A stretch of DNA of 64,000 nucleotides from [Phialemoniopsis] sp. UDSM-2020 (lineage: Eukaryota; Ascomycota; Sordariomycetes; Thyridiales; Thyridiaceae). The notes under the pieces were generated by a model that was not told the origin of the DNA, made no database searches, and worked only from the letters and a program-made list of their open reading frames with translations. Where the stretch lies: the NCBI GenBank assembly GCA_018873225.1, contig JAEILZ010000001.1, positions 682,001 through 746,000 of the forward strand, written 5' to 3'. This document shows positions 1 to 11,042 of this stretch, in pieces (the stretch's first letter is position 1; every line of letters starts with the position of its first letter). The position numbers were made by a program, and so were the translations under genes.

Positions 1-756
1 TTAGGATTTGCTACTCATAGGCCAGCCTGTGAATAGATCAAGTGAAGTTCACGACGCTCATACTCGCCTCCTGACTAACAGAGAAATTAATCTGCGTCTC
101 CAACTCCACACTGCATCGTTGCAACCACAACCCGTCGCCAATCCCCCAGACCCGCCCTCGCCCGACATTAAGGCCTGGGGCGCAGGGTGTGCCCAATGCT
201 GACCAGGAGCCCTTGGATGCCAATTTCGATCAACGGCATGACTTACTCGAAACGGTTGGTTGCCACACCCGCTCAACCAATTGTGCGAATGCGCACCGAT
301 CCTCCACACCCCCGAATTAGCATCTACCCCGGTCTTGGCTCCTATTACCCCAGGCCGAAACCAGGGTGTGAGGAGAGCTAGGCTCGTCGACTTGAACGTC
401 TGTCACTTTTTAGCACAACCCAGAGAGGACAAGCAAGCCCGTGAGCTGAAAACTGGGAAGGACGGAGCGTTGCATTTAGGGGAACATCCACGATTGCCTG
501 TTGGTTCCCCGGGTTGGCGCCGCCGGACTGGAGATCATATGCAAATTCTGTTGAGAGAGCAAGCACCATGTCCGAGGTAACTCTTTGATGTAACCATCAA
601 TGCCCAGGTATATAGTTTGAGGCTATTCCCTCTTCCAGCTTGCGGGTTCTTTTTTCTCCATGGTCGAGTGACTCTCAACACCGTCGCGTGCAGAAGAGAC
701 TCCCAGCTTACACCACTTTCGTTTATCTGGTCCTTCGTTCGTTCTGACCTCTCACG
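1..756. other. Intergenic, left edge and promoter of the CFEM gene
   Basis: No reading frame here looks like a gene. The last 150 bases before the ATG at 757 are pyrimidine-rich, as is common in fungal leaders, and are probably the promoter and 5' UTR of the CFEM gene. Nothing else was recognised. Confidence 0.5.
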
Positions 757-2592
757 ATGAAGTTCACCCCTGAGCTCCTGGCCTTCCTCGGCCTTGCTGT
801 CAGCGATGTTGCCGCCCAGGCCATCACTCCCGCACCTGTTTGCCCCGGTGGGCCATGCTCCTCGGCCGTTGCCGCCGTCCCCGAGTGCGCTTCGAGCTGC
901 ATCTCATCGGCTGCCGAGACTGCTGCCTCTTGCACCATCGGTGACTTCGAGTGCCAGTGCGTGTCGTCCGCTGTCATCCAGAATGCCGCCGTCGGCTGTG
1001 TTATCGGCGCGTGCTCGGACCCCATCGCTGTGATCAACGCCGTCGGCACCGTGTGCAGCTGCGTCGGCTCCAACCCGGGCACCTACTGCGGCAGCCCGAG
1101 CACGAGCGAGCCTCCTACCTCGGAGCCCACGTCCCCGCCCACTTCGGAGCCTACCACCGAGCCCACCTCCGAGCCAACCTCTGAGCCCACCGAGCCTCCA
1201 TCCAGCAGCCCGACCTCTTACCCGGAGTCGAGCCCGTCGCCGACGTCGACTGAGACGACGCCCACCAGCTCCTGCATCGCCGTGACCAAGGACTGCGGTC
1301 CCGTCGCCACTTCGGCCGTCCCCGAGTGCGCCCAGGCATGCTTCACCTCCTACGCCCCGGCTGTTGGCTGTGGTGTCAACGACTTTGCCTGCCAGTGCCA
1401 GCCGACCGCCCAGGCCTCCCTCTCTCAGCTGCTCGTCCCTTGCGTTGCTACTGCCTGCCCGGCAGCTCAGCTCCCTAGCGTCATCGCTGGCGCCAGCTCC
1501 GTCTGCGCCTGCGCCACCGCCGCCCCCGGAGAGGGTGAGTGCGGCGGTAACGGCGGCACCACCTCCAAGCCGCCACCCACTAGCTCGCCCTACCCGACTA
1601 CCTCCAAGGGCGGCGACGACGGTGACCATACTTCCACTTGCAAGTCCGCCACCAAGGCCGACTGCGGACCCGTCGCGTCCTCTGCCGTGCCATCTTGCGC
1701 CCAGGCCTGCTTCTCCAAGTATGCTCCCTCCGTCGGCTGCGACGTCACCGACTACGGCTGCCAGTGCCAGCCCACGGCACAGGCTTCCCTCTCCCAGCTT
1801 CTTGTTCCCTGCGTCGCTACTGCTTGCGAGGCTGCCCAGCTTCCCAGCGTGATTGCCGGTGCCAGCTCCGTCTGCGCCTGCGCTACCGCTCCTCCCTCCG
1901 GCGGCGACTGCGGCGGCAACGGCGGCGGCTCGCCAACGCCCGCTCCCACCACCAGCCCGTGCCCGACCAACCCCCCCAACAACGGCGGTGGTAACGGCGG
2001 CGGCCACGGCGGCTCCGGCGGCTCCGGCGGCGAGTCCACCACCTGCGTCGAGGTCACCATCGCTGCTCCCATCGGCGGCAGCGGTGGCGGCAACGCCGCG
2101 TGCGCTCCCCTCGCCTCCTCCATCGAGGCCTGCGCGCAGCCGTGCTTCAGCTCCGCCGTGCCCAAGGTCGGCTGCTCCATCGACGACTACCAGTGCCAGT
2201 GCCAGGCCGACCACCAGGCCTCGCTGTCGCAGATCCTCGTCCCCTGCGTCGCTACCGCCTGCGAGGCCGCCGTCCTGCCCTCCATCATCGCCGAGGCCAG
2301 CGCCGTCTGCGCGTGTGCTGCGACTGCCGGCTCTGGCGGCGCGGGCCCCAAGCCCATCACCACGACGACGTGCTACCCCATTGGCGGCGGCGGCGTCACC
2401 AGTGTGCCTACTGGAGGAAACGGTGGTGGTAACGGTGGCGGCAATGGTGGTGGTAACGGCGGATCGGGCGCGACCAAGACCGGCGCGTCGACCCCTGCCA
2501 CTGTCCCTACTGCTGGCGCCAACGCCAAGTTCGAGATGGGCGTCGTCGGCAGCGTCTTTGGCGCAGCCTTACTTGCCGCTGTCGCTCTCTAA
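757..2592 (+). CDS. Secreted GPI-anchored protein with four CFEM domains
   Basis: Intronless gene for 611 residues. An N-terminal hydrophobic segment (about residues 1-20) looks like a signal peptide, and the C-terminus ends in a short hydrophobic stretch typical of a GPI-attachment signal, so the product is expected at the plasma membrane or cell wall. Four Cys-rich CFEM domains lie at roughly residues 28-115, 171-262, 290-380 and 430-520, joined by Ser/Thr/Pro- or Gly/Asn-rich linkers. Each has the 'D-aromatic-x-C-x-C' segment (GDFECQC, NDFACQC, TDYGCQC, DDYQCQC). In characterised CFEM proteins the Asp in this segment is the axial haem ligand. Domains 2 and 3 are nearly identical, so the gene grew by internal duplication. 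The family acts in haem/iron capture, adhesion and plant infection; the role here is inferred. Long frames on the opposite strand are shadows caused by high GC. Confidence 0.93.
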   Translation: MKFTPELLAFLGLAVSDVAAQAITPAPVCPGGPCSSAVAAVPECASSCISSAAETAASCTIGDFECQCVSSAVIQNAAVGCVIGACSDPIAVINAVGTVCSCVGSNPGTYCGSPSTSEPPTSEPTSPPTSEPTTEPTSEPTSEPTEPPSSSPTSYPESSPSPTSTETTPTSSCIAVTKDCGPVATSAVPECAQACFTSYAPAVGCGVNDFACQCQPTAQASLSQLLVPCVATACPAAQLPSVIAGASSVCACATAAPGEGECGGNGGTTSKPPPTSSPYPTTSKGGDDGDHTSTCKSATKADCGPVASSAVPSCAQACFSKYAPSVGCDVTDYGCQCQPTAQASLSQLLVPCVATACEAAQLPSVIAGASSVCACATAPPSGGDCGGNGGGSPTPAPTTSPCPTNPPNNGGGNGGGHGGSGGSGGESTTCVEVTIAAPIGGSGGGNAACAPLASSIEACAQPCFSSAVPKVGCSIDDYQCQCQADHQASLSQILVPCVATACEAAVLPSIIAEASAVCACAATAGSGGAGPKPITTTTCYPIGGGGVTSVPTGGNGGGNGGGNGGGNGGSGATKTGASTPATVPTAGANAKFEMGVVGSVFGAALLAAVAL

Positions 2593-3288
2593 GTCATGAT
2601 GTTTTGATGATTTGATCGTTGTATGGTATCATGAGATGGAAGGGGGGCGTTTCGGTTCGTGTGTACATATTTTAAAAAGCTTAATATCCACAAAGCCTGC
2701 GTGTCAATCGGCTTATGTCGACCTTGAGATTCACTGCTATTAATTGACATTCATCTTGAAGGGCACGACTTGCCAGAACTGCTTGTGAACTCTGGTCTGT
2801 GAAAGTGTCTCAGCATTACTCAGTGTAGTGTATCGTTCCACCGAGATGATTTCGGATGTACAGCATGATTTGCGCAACCTTGCACAATTCGAAGCTTGAA
2901 TGTCAGCTTGGACCCTGGCTTCTCGAAGCTCACCGTCCTGAACCGGGCAATGGCAATGTCGATCCCCCGTAAAAGGCCCGTCTGCATACGAGGATGACTC
3001 GGTCCAGGCCGGGCAAAACTCCACCGGAAATGTCCCGCTTTAGAAGGTCATGGGCGGCGATCCTAGCAACATTCCACACACCCCACACGTGATGGGTTGA
3101 GGCGAAGCCGTGCCTTGTCCCACTCGGCGCCGTCATCGTCGCATTACATCATGCAGAGAGACTTGCTCTCCCTTGGCGATTAGGTGATCGCGATGCCCCG
3201 ATATAACAAAGCTTGGTTTCCCTCTCACCGGGCCCTAGCCATGTGGCCCTGAACACACCCGCCAGATTCCTTTTTACCGAATGTAGAC
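2593..3288. other. Intergenic between CFEM gene and GMC oxidoreductase
   Basis: This holds the 3' UTR of the CFEM gene and the promoter of the GMC gene. An ATATAA-like box lies near 3200, about 90 bases before the ATG. No gene was recognised. Confidence 0.4.
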
Positions 3289-5257
3289 ATGCATTCTCGA
3301 CTTTCAATTGCCCAAGCGGCCGGACTGGCGTCCCTCCTTCTCTCCGGTGTAAGAGCCGACGACGCCTACGACTATGTTATTGTGGGCGGCGGAACGTCCG
3401 GACTTGTCGTTGCCAATCGCCTTTCCGAAGACCCTAGTGTATCCGTAGCGGTGATTGAACCCGGCAGCGATACACGCGGCATCCCGACTGTCGAGGCAAT
3501 TGGTGTCTTTGGCGTCTTTCTTCAGAACCTTGGCACATTCCTCGACTGGCAGTATGAGTCCGTCCCCCAACCGGGGGCGCTGAACAGACCTCTTGGATTT
3601 TCCGCCGGGAAGGCGGTCGGAGGAACAAGCACGATTAACGGCAAGTCTTGCAGCGTGCGCATCACGAGGTCAGCAGGACTAATGAGAGTGTAGGTATGAC
3701 ATATATCCGCGGCGACAAGGCCGAGATCGACGCCTGGGAGGCTCTCGGTAGCGAGGGTTGGAATTGGGACTCTCTCCTTCCTTTCTACAAGGGCTACGAG
3801 CATTTCGACGCGCCCACAAAAGCGCAGGAGGAGGCAGGCGGCGTCTACGAGCCCGAATATCACGGAGAGAATGGTCCGATGCACGTCGGCTTTCCGTACG
3901 AACTTACCAACGGATCACTGCACCAAATTTTCCAGGACAGTTGGGAGAACTTATCTCTGCCTCTCAACCGGGACCTTTCGAGCGGAAGCGTTCGCGGGTT
4001 TGGAGTTTGGCCACAGACGATCAATCGCGAAGCTGACATCCGCTGGGACGCGGCCAAGGCTTACTATTGGGGCGTCCAGGACAGACCCAATCTCAAGATT
4101 TTGAACAGTACAGCAACAAAGATCGTCTGGAAAGACAATACTGGAGATGCTGTCGTCGCTGATGGTGTAGAGCATGTGGGACAAGATGGCAACAAGGCGG
4201 TGGTGCGCGCGAACAAGGAAGTGATCCTATCCGCAGGTGCATTGACTTCACCACTTCTACTCGAAGCCTCAGGTATAGGTAACACCAAGTACGTCCGGAA
4301 TCTTCATATATGTTTCTTGGCAAGTATTTCTAACCCGGCTGCGCTAGACTGCTCGAATCACTGGGCATCACCCAGGTTGTCGACTTACCCGGTGTCGGAG
4401 AGAACCTTCAAGACCAGCCAAACAACTCTCTCATGTATGAAGGAGCTGAGAACATAACGGGAATGGTTCCTTACGTCACCTTCGTGACTGGCGAGGACAT
4501 CTTTGGAGACGAGTTCGCCTCACTCGCCACTTCCACCGAGGCTCAGATACCGACCTGGGCAAAGTCCATCGCGGATGCATCTGCCAACCAATCGGTATCC
4601 ATTGACGCAGAGGCTGTCGAAAAGGTGCTCCGTATTCAACATGACCTCATCTTCAAAGAGAATGCCACAATTGGAGAGATCTTGATTAGCGGAGGGGGCA
4701 CCATTCTCGCATGCCCGCATTGGAACCTGCTTCCTTTCTCGCGAGGCAACGTCCATCTTGGCAGCACCCTCGAGGTTAACAAGCCTGTCATTGACCCGCG
4801 ATTCTTCTTAGTCGATTTCGATCTCACGGCACAGATCAAGATCGGAAGACTCGCCCAGAAGTCGTGGGCAACAAGTCCTGTCAAGGAAATCGTCGTCAGC
4901 CAGACGACTCCGAACGACACCGTGTTGCCTCTCGAGGCGACTGATGAGCAGTGGAAGACCTTCACTCAGAGCTCCTGTAAGTTTTGCCTTCCATCCTACT
5001 GCCATAGGAAAAAATGAGCTAATGTTAGTTGGATAGTCGGACCTAACGCGCATCCCCTCGGCACTGCCGCGCTAATGTCCCGTGAACTCGGTGGTGTCGT
5101 CGACTCGCAGCTCAAGGTATATGGGACCAAGAACGTCAGAGTGGTTGATGCCTCTGTCATTCCGATACAAGTGAGCGGGCATCTCACGTCGACACTGTAT
5201 GCTATCGCGGAACGGGCAGCGGAGATGATTAAGAAGGGCTCAGGCAAATGTAAATAA
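3289..5257 (+). CDS. GMC-family FAD oxidoreductase (glucose oxidase / aryl-alcohol oxidase type)
   Basis: Modelled exons 3289-3640, 3694-4288, 4348-4976 and 5037-5257 join in frame to give 598 residues. A signal peptide is followed by the FAD-binding fingerprint YDYVIVGGGTSGLVVANRL (about residue 27), the GMC signature 1 region (GKAVGGTSTINGMTYIRG, formed across the first splice) and signature 2 (GALTSPLLLEASGIG). The C-terminal end carries the two catalytic His positions, one in PNAHPLGTAA and one in VSGHLTSTLYAIAE. The family oxidises alcohols or sugars with O2 or another acceptor, often extracellularly to make H2O2; the substrate cannot be read from sequence. The first intron begins with GCAAGT rather than GT, and only this reading restores the conserved signature. 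The second and third introns are GT-AG. Confidence 0.9.
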
Positions 5258-5597
5258 AACAGACACGTAGTGTGCTGTCGCAATTCCCAGGAATCGTCAT
5301 GAAGTAAACGAGTACACGGCCGTGTTACATTTGAGAGTGATGTCTTGCCTTGACTTGCCAATGGATGAGCGCATATCTCGCAAACCCTGAATTTGTCGAA
5401 GCACATTTGATCTAGGATGCCACGCACACACGGTCCGCGTATCCCCGGAGGGTGTCCTATCCTGGTAACCGGGAAGACTGGCCCCTCAACACCCGCAGAT
5501 GAACGGGTAAAGTAGAAAGTGCTTAAATACCTGCCAAGACCCCTACACTCTGTCACGACCAACACTAGGACTAATCCTCTAGAAGCTTGAAGCCATC
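5258..5597. other. Intergenic, promoter of small secreted protein gene
   Basis: Short gap with a TTAAATA box at about 5523, some 75 bases before the next ATG. Nothing else was seen. Confidence 0.35.
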
Positions 5598-6429
5598 ATG
5601 AAGCTCTCATCAATCTGTTCTGCCGCATTCACTGTGTTGGCCGTCGCACCGGCTCCAGCACAGGCGGCAACCTGGTACTTTCTGCGGTATTACACAAAGG
5701 CAGGACAGAAGTTCACTGGCTTGTCGGGTGACATGATCGTCCCCAAGCTCCCAAAGGCGGATGTGTACTACCTATGGCCTGGACTGCAGCCCACAGACAA
5801 CAGCGGCGTGTACCAGAACGTGCTCGATGGTCGGAGTGGGACCTGGTGGTTTGGGAGCGGCTGGTGTTGTGAGAACCCAAGTCTCCCATGGGGCAGCGGG
5901 TTCAATGCGTACGAGGGAGAGACACTGAAGTTTGAGAATGTGTTGGACGGAGATCAGTGGAGAACAACTACCGTTCATGGGAGTACGGGGACGAGCAAGA
6001 CTGACAGGTTCCCCCTGAGTGAGCGACCTGTTCTAACAGTATTACTGTGACCCAGAGACTAACCTCAGTTGACAGCCGGCAAATCTTTCAATCAGGTACT
6101 CTTTGCCATTGAACTGTAAGTTGACCGACTATTGCGCAAGCCCATGAGAACTGCAAGCTGACCTTCTGCGCACAGAAGCGGACCAAAATGGGATTTCGGG
6201 CCCTTGGAATTTCGCAACATTGTCATTGTAGGTTGATGTGTCCAAGATTCCCTTGATTTGGCTGACATGTCAGCAGACAGCAACTGGTACAGACACAAGC
6301 TGGTGTAACACGTCACCCGAGAACTACAACAAGGCTACAGTGGCCAGTGTCTCCAGCGTCAGTGCAAGTGTCACTGGCAACACGGTCACTTGCCGTATAG
6401 GTAGCATCGTCTTACAGCGTCCGGCTTAG
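5598..6429 (+). CDS. Small secreted protein of unknown function
   Basis: Four exons (5598-6018, 6076-6115, 6176-6227, 6274-6429) give about 222 residues. The N-terminus is a clear signal peptide ending in APAQA. The mature part is rich in Trp, Tyr and Gly, with a WWFGSGWCC segment near residue 90, and reads like a beta-rich secreted domain. I do not recognise a named family, although similar secreted fungal proteins of this size are common. The third intron ends in CAGCAG (6271-6276), a tandem acceptor that would add or drop one Gln without changing frame. The role could be effector-like or enzymatic; there is no evidence to choose. Confidence 0.75.
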
Positions 6430-6501
6430 TAGATACTTCAAACGTCCCTGAGAATAAGATCCCACCCTTTTCATTTTCACCGAGATCAACATTTGTATGT
6501 G

Positions 6502-7377
6502 TCATGTTCTGGCTGTTGGTTCTGCTCCTAAGGCGCTCTCGTCCTCCGAGCCCAAGAACCGAGTGAATTTGGAGTCAGTCATGCCGGGGGCAAGTTTCTC
6601 CAACGCTGCATACACGGCCCGAAGGCACTCTCGCTTGCGATAGCAGTCCAGGTCCGGCCACCCATACTCTCGATAGATTTCAGTTAGATGTTCCCGAATC
6701 TCCGGGGGCTCTGACGGGCGGGGCCTGAGCCATATGTCCTGAACTTTCCAGGGGCTGAAAGGGATGAAATGCAGTTGGCGGAACTGGTCCTTGAGCATCT
6801 CAAAAAAGTCTGCAATAGCCCATGTGCCAGAATTATATCTCCACTCTCCCTCGTTCTCGGGCGCCCAGTCAATCATGTCGTCACGCACCATCTCTCGCGA
6901 CGGATTGTCGAGGATCTCGCCGAAGCACTCATACCAGTGTACGATTCCGGCCTGGGTATCGAGGAAGAAGAACGGCCCCTCCCTCCACGAATAGGTAAGG
7001 CCCACAACATGGGACGGAATGTCATCGCTGATGTCGTAGCCTTGCGTCATCCCTGTGGCTTCACCCGCGTCCCAGTCGCCGGCAACGATGCCCCTGCAGA
7101 GCTCGTTCCAATTTGCCAGAGGGCATGTAGCGAGGCATTCGGCTTGCTGCAACTGGCGATCAAGTCGCACATAGGGTAAGCGGCGAAGCAGTTCAATGAC
7201 CTCGTCCGATTTCTGCACGCCCTTCATAGTGTCTACCGTGATGGCGGGCCAGCCGTCCGGTGGGGGCTCGGCCACTTCCAACTCAGGCAGATACATCGCG
7301 GTTAGGAAGTGATAGTAGTCGCGAAACGCCGCGACTGTCGCATCACGGTCATAGCGGATGTCTTTGAGCCAGGGCAT
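6502..7377 (-). CDS. Conserved hypothetical protein, no named domain recognised
   Basis: Single-exon gene of 291 residues starting MPWLKDIRYDRDATVAAFRDY. It is soluble, Trp- and acid-rich, with no signal peptide or membrane segment. The composition and overall sequence resemble a family of uncharacterised fungal proteins often annotated only as hypothetical. The middle (GLTYSWREGPFFFLDTQ followed by a Trp-rich segment) looks globular. It is convergent with the preceding secreted-protein gene, with about 70 bases between the stops. No function is proposed. Confidence 0.75.
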   Translation of the reverse strand: MPWLKDIRYDRDATVAAFRDYYHFLTAMYLPELEVAEPPPDGWPAITVDTMKGVQKSDEVIELLRRLPYVRLDRQLQQAECLATCPLANWNELCRGIVAGDWDAGEATGMTQGYDISDDIPSHVVGLTYSWREGPFFFLDTQAGIVHWYECFGEILDNPSREMVRDDMIDWAPENEGEWRYNSGTWAIADFFEMLKDQFRQLHFIPFSPWKVQDIWLRPRPSEPPEIREHLTEIYREYGWPDLDCYRKRECLRAVYAALEKLAPGMTDSKFTRFLGSEDESALGAEPTART

Positions 7378-7737
7378 GGTGTCGTCCCTCGAATGTCTCT
7401 TGAGTTGATTGGTCTAGTGACTTGCCAGTGCAAGGATTCACAGCCGGAACCTCAGTCTTGTGTTGCGGGGTTCAGTCCGTGACAAGTATTCGATCGAACA
7501 TCGAGAACGAGACAAAATGAGAGGTGATCTGTATTGTTTTTTATCTGTTCGCGGGAGAGGGGGTTGCCAAACAAGACAGCACAAATTATGACCTGAACCA
7601 GTCCGAATCAAGCATAAATTCAGGTCTGTTGGTACCAAGGGTCATTGAAGACTTTTTCTCATGTTACATCGGCTTTGCAGGCCAAGAACTCTTAGAGCGC
7701 CCCGCAACAATCAAACCCGGTCGTCACGTCTATTATT
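7378..7737. other. Intergenic
   Basis: 360 bases between the start of the hypothetical gene and the 3' end of the DUF1275 gene. No gene or clear signal was seen. Confidence 0.35.
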
Positions 7738-8546
7738 TCACTTGTCTATGTCTCCCGTAGCGGGGTTCAGTAAGAACAGACCCGTGACAATTAGTTTCAA
7801 AATGGAACACAACAGGAGAGCGAACGGGGAGTTGACTTTGGCTCGGGAAAAAGCGCCCACAAAGCTTCCCAAAGTGAGCAATATGAGGAACAGAAACCGC
7901 CGATTGCGCTGAAAGTTATTGAACTTTGTAAACTTGGGGTCGACGAAGAGATCTACCCAGGCTGCAGTAGCCATAGCCTTTTGAAAGAAATAGAGTCAGC
8001 GACATACAGCATGACGCGCGTTTCACTGTTTCTTCAAGTTTGACCTACAGTCGTTATTTGAGGCACATTGAGGGGCCTAGCCATGGCTACCTGGGCAGCG
8101 GAGGACAAGGCTAGCAGGGTGATAACCCCGAGCGCTGTCGGGCCAGTCACCGTCACGGGGATGACGTACTGTACCGCAGTTGCGACGAACATGAGAGCCG
8201 TGGAAAACAAGTTCGTCAGAATGAGCCACCACCTCTTGCGGGCTCCTACTGCGTTCCCTATCTGTCCCATGATGAAGCAGCCGGCCAAGAAGACGCCGAG
8301 GCTCGTACACGTGTTCGCCGTGTTGAACAGATCGGTCCCCACGTCGGCCGCCGCGAGTGCGAGTAGCACAGTATTGCCGGTCTGGTTGGACGCAAAGCAG
8401 TGGTAGTCTGGGTAGCTGACAGCATCTTGGATGCCGGTAGCAAAGGACAGGATAAGGAGCTCAATATCGACAAATGTTCTCTCCTCTTCGCCATCTTGAA
8501 CAAAGTCCTGCAGGTGCTCTTTGAGAGCGTTGAGTTTTGCGGACAT
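7738..8546 (-). CDS. DUF1275 (YoaK-like) integral membrane protein
   Basis: Two exons on the minus strand (8546-8049 and 7977-7738, 71 nt intron) give 245 residues. About six hydrophobic helices are visible. Family hallmarks are the early segment with DAVSYPDYHCFASNQTGN and the later Pro-Leu-Asn-Val-Pro segment leading across the splice to AMATAAWVDLFVDPK, followed by an RNRR loop and a final hydrophobic helix pair. DUF1275 proteins are found in bacteria and fungi and have no established biochemical role; transport is a guess from topology only. Confidence 0.85.
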
Positions 8547-9662
8547 GATGTCGCCGCTTGACTGTCACTGTCATGATAGACTGCTATAATAGGCTATTTT
8601 ACGAGTGACGCGATGTGCTACCATGGCTAGATATATCCTGAGATGTTCATGAACGCCCGGGGTCCGCTCCGGGCTGTCCGGGTTGTGCACCCATCAAGTG
8701 GAAGCCGACACTTCAACCCCGGATGTCGGCGGGAGTGTCGCAGCCGAGTGCCTCCTCGGGTGAATTAAAGAATTGTTTTCAGAATGAAATGGAGGCCCCC
8801 GGACTTTCTCGGCGAACACGTAACCCTGTCTTTCTCCTTTCTTATGGTCGCCGTTTGCCGTCGCCGATTGACTCTTCGGCGACTCACGACCCACATTGCG
8901 CTGCTTACCACTACATTGAGAACAAATTTCTTCGTATCTAAACGGGCAAAAAGCTTGTTTAAGCTTTAACACCCTGGTCTAGTTAATGCCTTCCTGATTG
9001 TAGCCAAAACACGTGGTTCTTGTTCATGGCAGCCGGTCTGTTGCGGACATTTTGCGGAGGTTTGCGGACATATGGACTTTGCGCTTACCGCAAGCCCACT
9101 TAGTCCTTGACCTACACATTGTGCATTGCAACCAGATACCGCACTGGCAGAAGTTCTCAATTCGATGTGAAACGTGCTGGAGACGGAATTCCCAGTCATA
9201 GCAAAGGCGGAATTGCCAAATTCAGTTGTTTGATTGGGTACTGGACCGTTGATAAGCTGGCAAGGTGGCGCCGAACGCACACTAGATCTGATCCCCGGAT
9301 CCTACAGCGCGGCACTAGAGACCTTGCACACGGTTGTCGGAAGCCGATGCATATAGACCTGGGCCTAGACCGTTCGAACGTCACTACACCCTGGCCGTAT
9401 GCTCGCTTCATCGATGGGTCATGCTTGGTGTTATTCTTGTGAGCCTGTATGGGAGGGCTCGAAGGTCCGGGCATCACGCGTCTCAAGATCCCGTATGCGC
9501 GACCTAAGGACGCCTTACGACAGACTTTGCACCAGGAACACCTTTTGATCATACACAGTCTGATCCTTTGATATAAATCTCAATAACAGGAATTATCTTG
9601 CTTTCCCGCACCCAGCTATTGGAATTCATTTCACGTCCGCATCACGCCCCTGGCCCACCAAG
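8547..9662. other. 1.1 kb intergenic, no gene seen
   Basis: The frames here do not look like coding sequence. Just upstream of the DUF1275 start, at about 8657-8676, is a short inverted repeat (GCCCGG ... CCGGGC) inside a CGG-rich patch, the kind of element bound by Zn2Cys6 regulators. The rest is unremarkable. Confidence 0.4.
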
Positions 9663-11042
9663 CTATCTGATAAACCCTTTTGGACCAGCCCAGGTGCCCT
9701 TAACCATGGACTTGTAGTAAACCCAGGGGAAGAAGTGCTTCTTAAGCTGGTAAAACAGCCGGCGAGGAATGCTCTGGTCGATGCCGATGAGATTGCCAAA
9801 TGTCTCGTTGACCTCTGCACCATACTTGAACTCTGTCAGCATGACCTTGCCATACTCCGTGATCAGAGGGCACGAAGTATATCCGTCATAGGAAGCGTCC
9901 AGTTCTTTGGCATCTAGAGTCCGCAAGATGTTCGAGACCACGATCGGTGCTTGTGACGTGATGGCAGCGGTTGTCTTGGAAGTTGGCAGAGCTGACGCGT
10001 CTCCGATCGACCAAACGTTGGGGAACTTCTTGTGGCGAGTCGTGTTCTCGTCGACATCGACCAGTCCAGTTTCGTTTGCTAGGGCGCTCTCGGCAACAAA
10101 TGAGTGTGCTCCCATCTTGGGTGTGGCGTGGAGGAGGTCGAATTGTCGCGTTACCTTCTCTCCGTCGGGCCGTGCGAAGATCGCCTTGTCACCATTGATC
10201 TCGACGAGGTCGTGCTGGAAGAGGCCTTCCACGCCGCGCTCCGTCCTCAGCTCATCAAGCTTCTTACTGTACTTGGGAACGCCGAACATGACTGGAAGGC
10301 CGGTCGCAAAGCTAATTTTGATCTGCGAAGGGGCCGGATCGAGTGGTCGAAACAGGCCTTCTGATTTCCACTTATCCACCGCCATCCACATAATCTTTTG
10401 CGGAGCGCCGGCACATTTTACAATGCCAGTGGGCTGGGTGAAAATCGCATTCCCTTTGCGGAATTTTTTGATACTCCGGTAGACCTTATCGCACGTCTGG
10501 TAGCTGTAGATGGTAGACACCGATGAATGTGGATCTGCCAAAGCTTCTGAAAGGCCCTTGATCTGATCGCATTTCATAGTGATGCCCGGAACCACGACTA
10601 GGTGATCGTAGCCGATCTGATGACCGTTGTTGAGGGTAAGGAAGCTGTTCTCGGGGTTGAAAGTCGCGACCGAGTCGTTGTAGAACTTGAGTTTCTTGTC
10701 GATGAGCCCAGCCAGCGGAGAGCGCAAGTCTTCTTTCTTCTTCAACCCTCCGCCCACCAGGGTCCAGCCAGCTTGATAGTGATGCCATGTCGCAGGATCG
10801 ATGACGGCAATGTCATCCGGGGCGAAGCGGCCAGACCGCAGAAGCTGATGGCTGACGGCGAGGCCGGCCGTACCGCCGCCAACAACGACAATCTTGTGGC
10901 TAGGAGAAGTGCGGTGTATTGGCGGCATCGAAGCTTCAGTCGTGGATGTCCGCCCAGCGGAGCCTCTGTCCGGGGCGGCCTGCGTGATACCGAGAGTGCT
11001 AGCCGCGATGCGGCTTGATCGAAATGCGCGGCTTGCCAGCAT
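9663..11042 (-). CDS. Mitochondrial sulfide:quinone oxidoreductase (HMT2-like)
   Basis: Intronless, 459 residues from the ATG at 11042. The first about 45 residues are rich in Arg, Ser and Ala with no acid before residue 25, as in a mitochondrial presequence. The FAD-binding loop is VVVGGGTAGLAVS (about residues 52-64). Family-typical segments follow: WHHYQAGWTLVGGG, a PGI motif, the Cys-containing IVKCAGAPQKIMW (a redox Cys position in SQRs) and a C-terminal amphipathic helix region (FYQLKKHFFPWVYYKSMVKG) for membrane binding. SQR oxidises H2S, passes electrons to ubiquinone and makes a persulfide. It is divergent from, and only about 610 bases from, the persulfide dioxygenase gene, which uses its product. 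Confidence 0.93.
   Translation of the reverse strand: MLASRAFRSSRIAASTLGITQAAPDRGSAGRTSTTEASMPPIHRTSPSHKIVVVGGGTAGLAVSHQLLRSGRFAPDDIAVIDPATWHHYQAGWTLVGGGLKKKEDLRSPLAGLIDKKLKFYNDSVATFNPENSFLTLNNGHQIGYDHLVVVPGITMKCDQIKGLSEALADPHSSVSTIYSYQTCDKVYRSIKKFRKGNAIFTQPTGIVKCAGAPQKIMWMAVDKWKSEGLFRPLDPAPSQIKISFATGLPVMFGVPKYSKKLDELRTERGVEGLFQHDLVEINGDKAIFARPDGEKVTRQFDLLHATPKMGAHSFVAESALANETGLVDVDENTTRHKKFPNVWSIGDASALPTSKTTAAITSQAPIVVSNILRTLDAKELDASYDGYTSCPLITEYGKVMLTEFKYGAEVNETFGNLIGIDQSIPRRLFYQLKKHFFPWVYYKSMVKGTWAGPKGFIR

Noticed and set aside
904..2214. Long minus-strand open frame (436 codons) inside the CFEM gene
   Set aside because: Ala/Gly-rich shadow caused by GC-rich third positions and repeats of the plus-strand gene; no motif or start context.
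1853..2599. Plus-strand frame of 248 codons overlapping the CFEM gene
   Set aside because: Pro/Ala/Arg low-complexity shadow in another frame of the same gene.
9196..9552. 118-codon minus-strand frame in the gap before the SQR gene
   Set aside because: Amino-acid make-up is not protein-like; no splice partners or motif.
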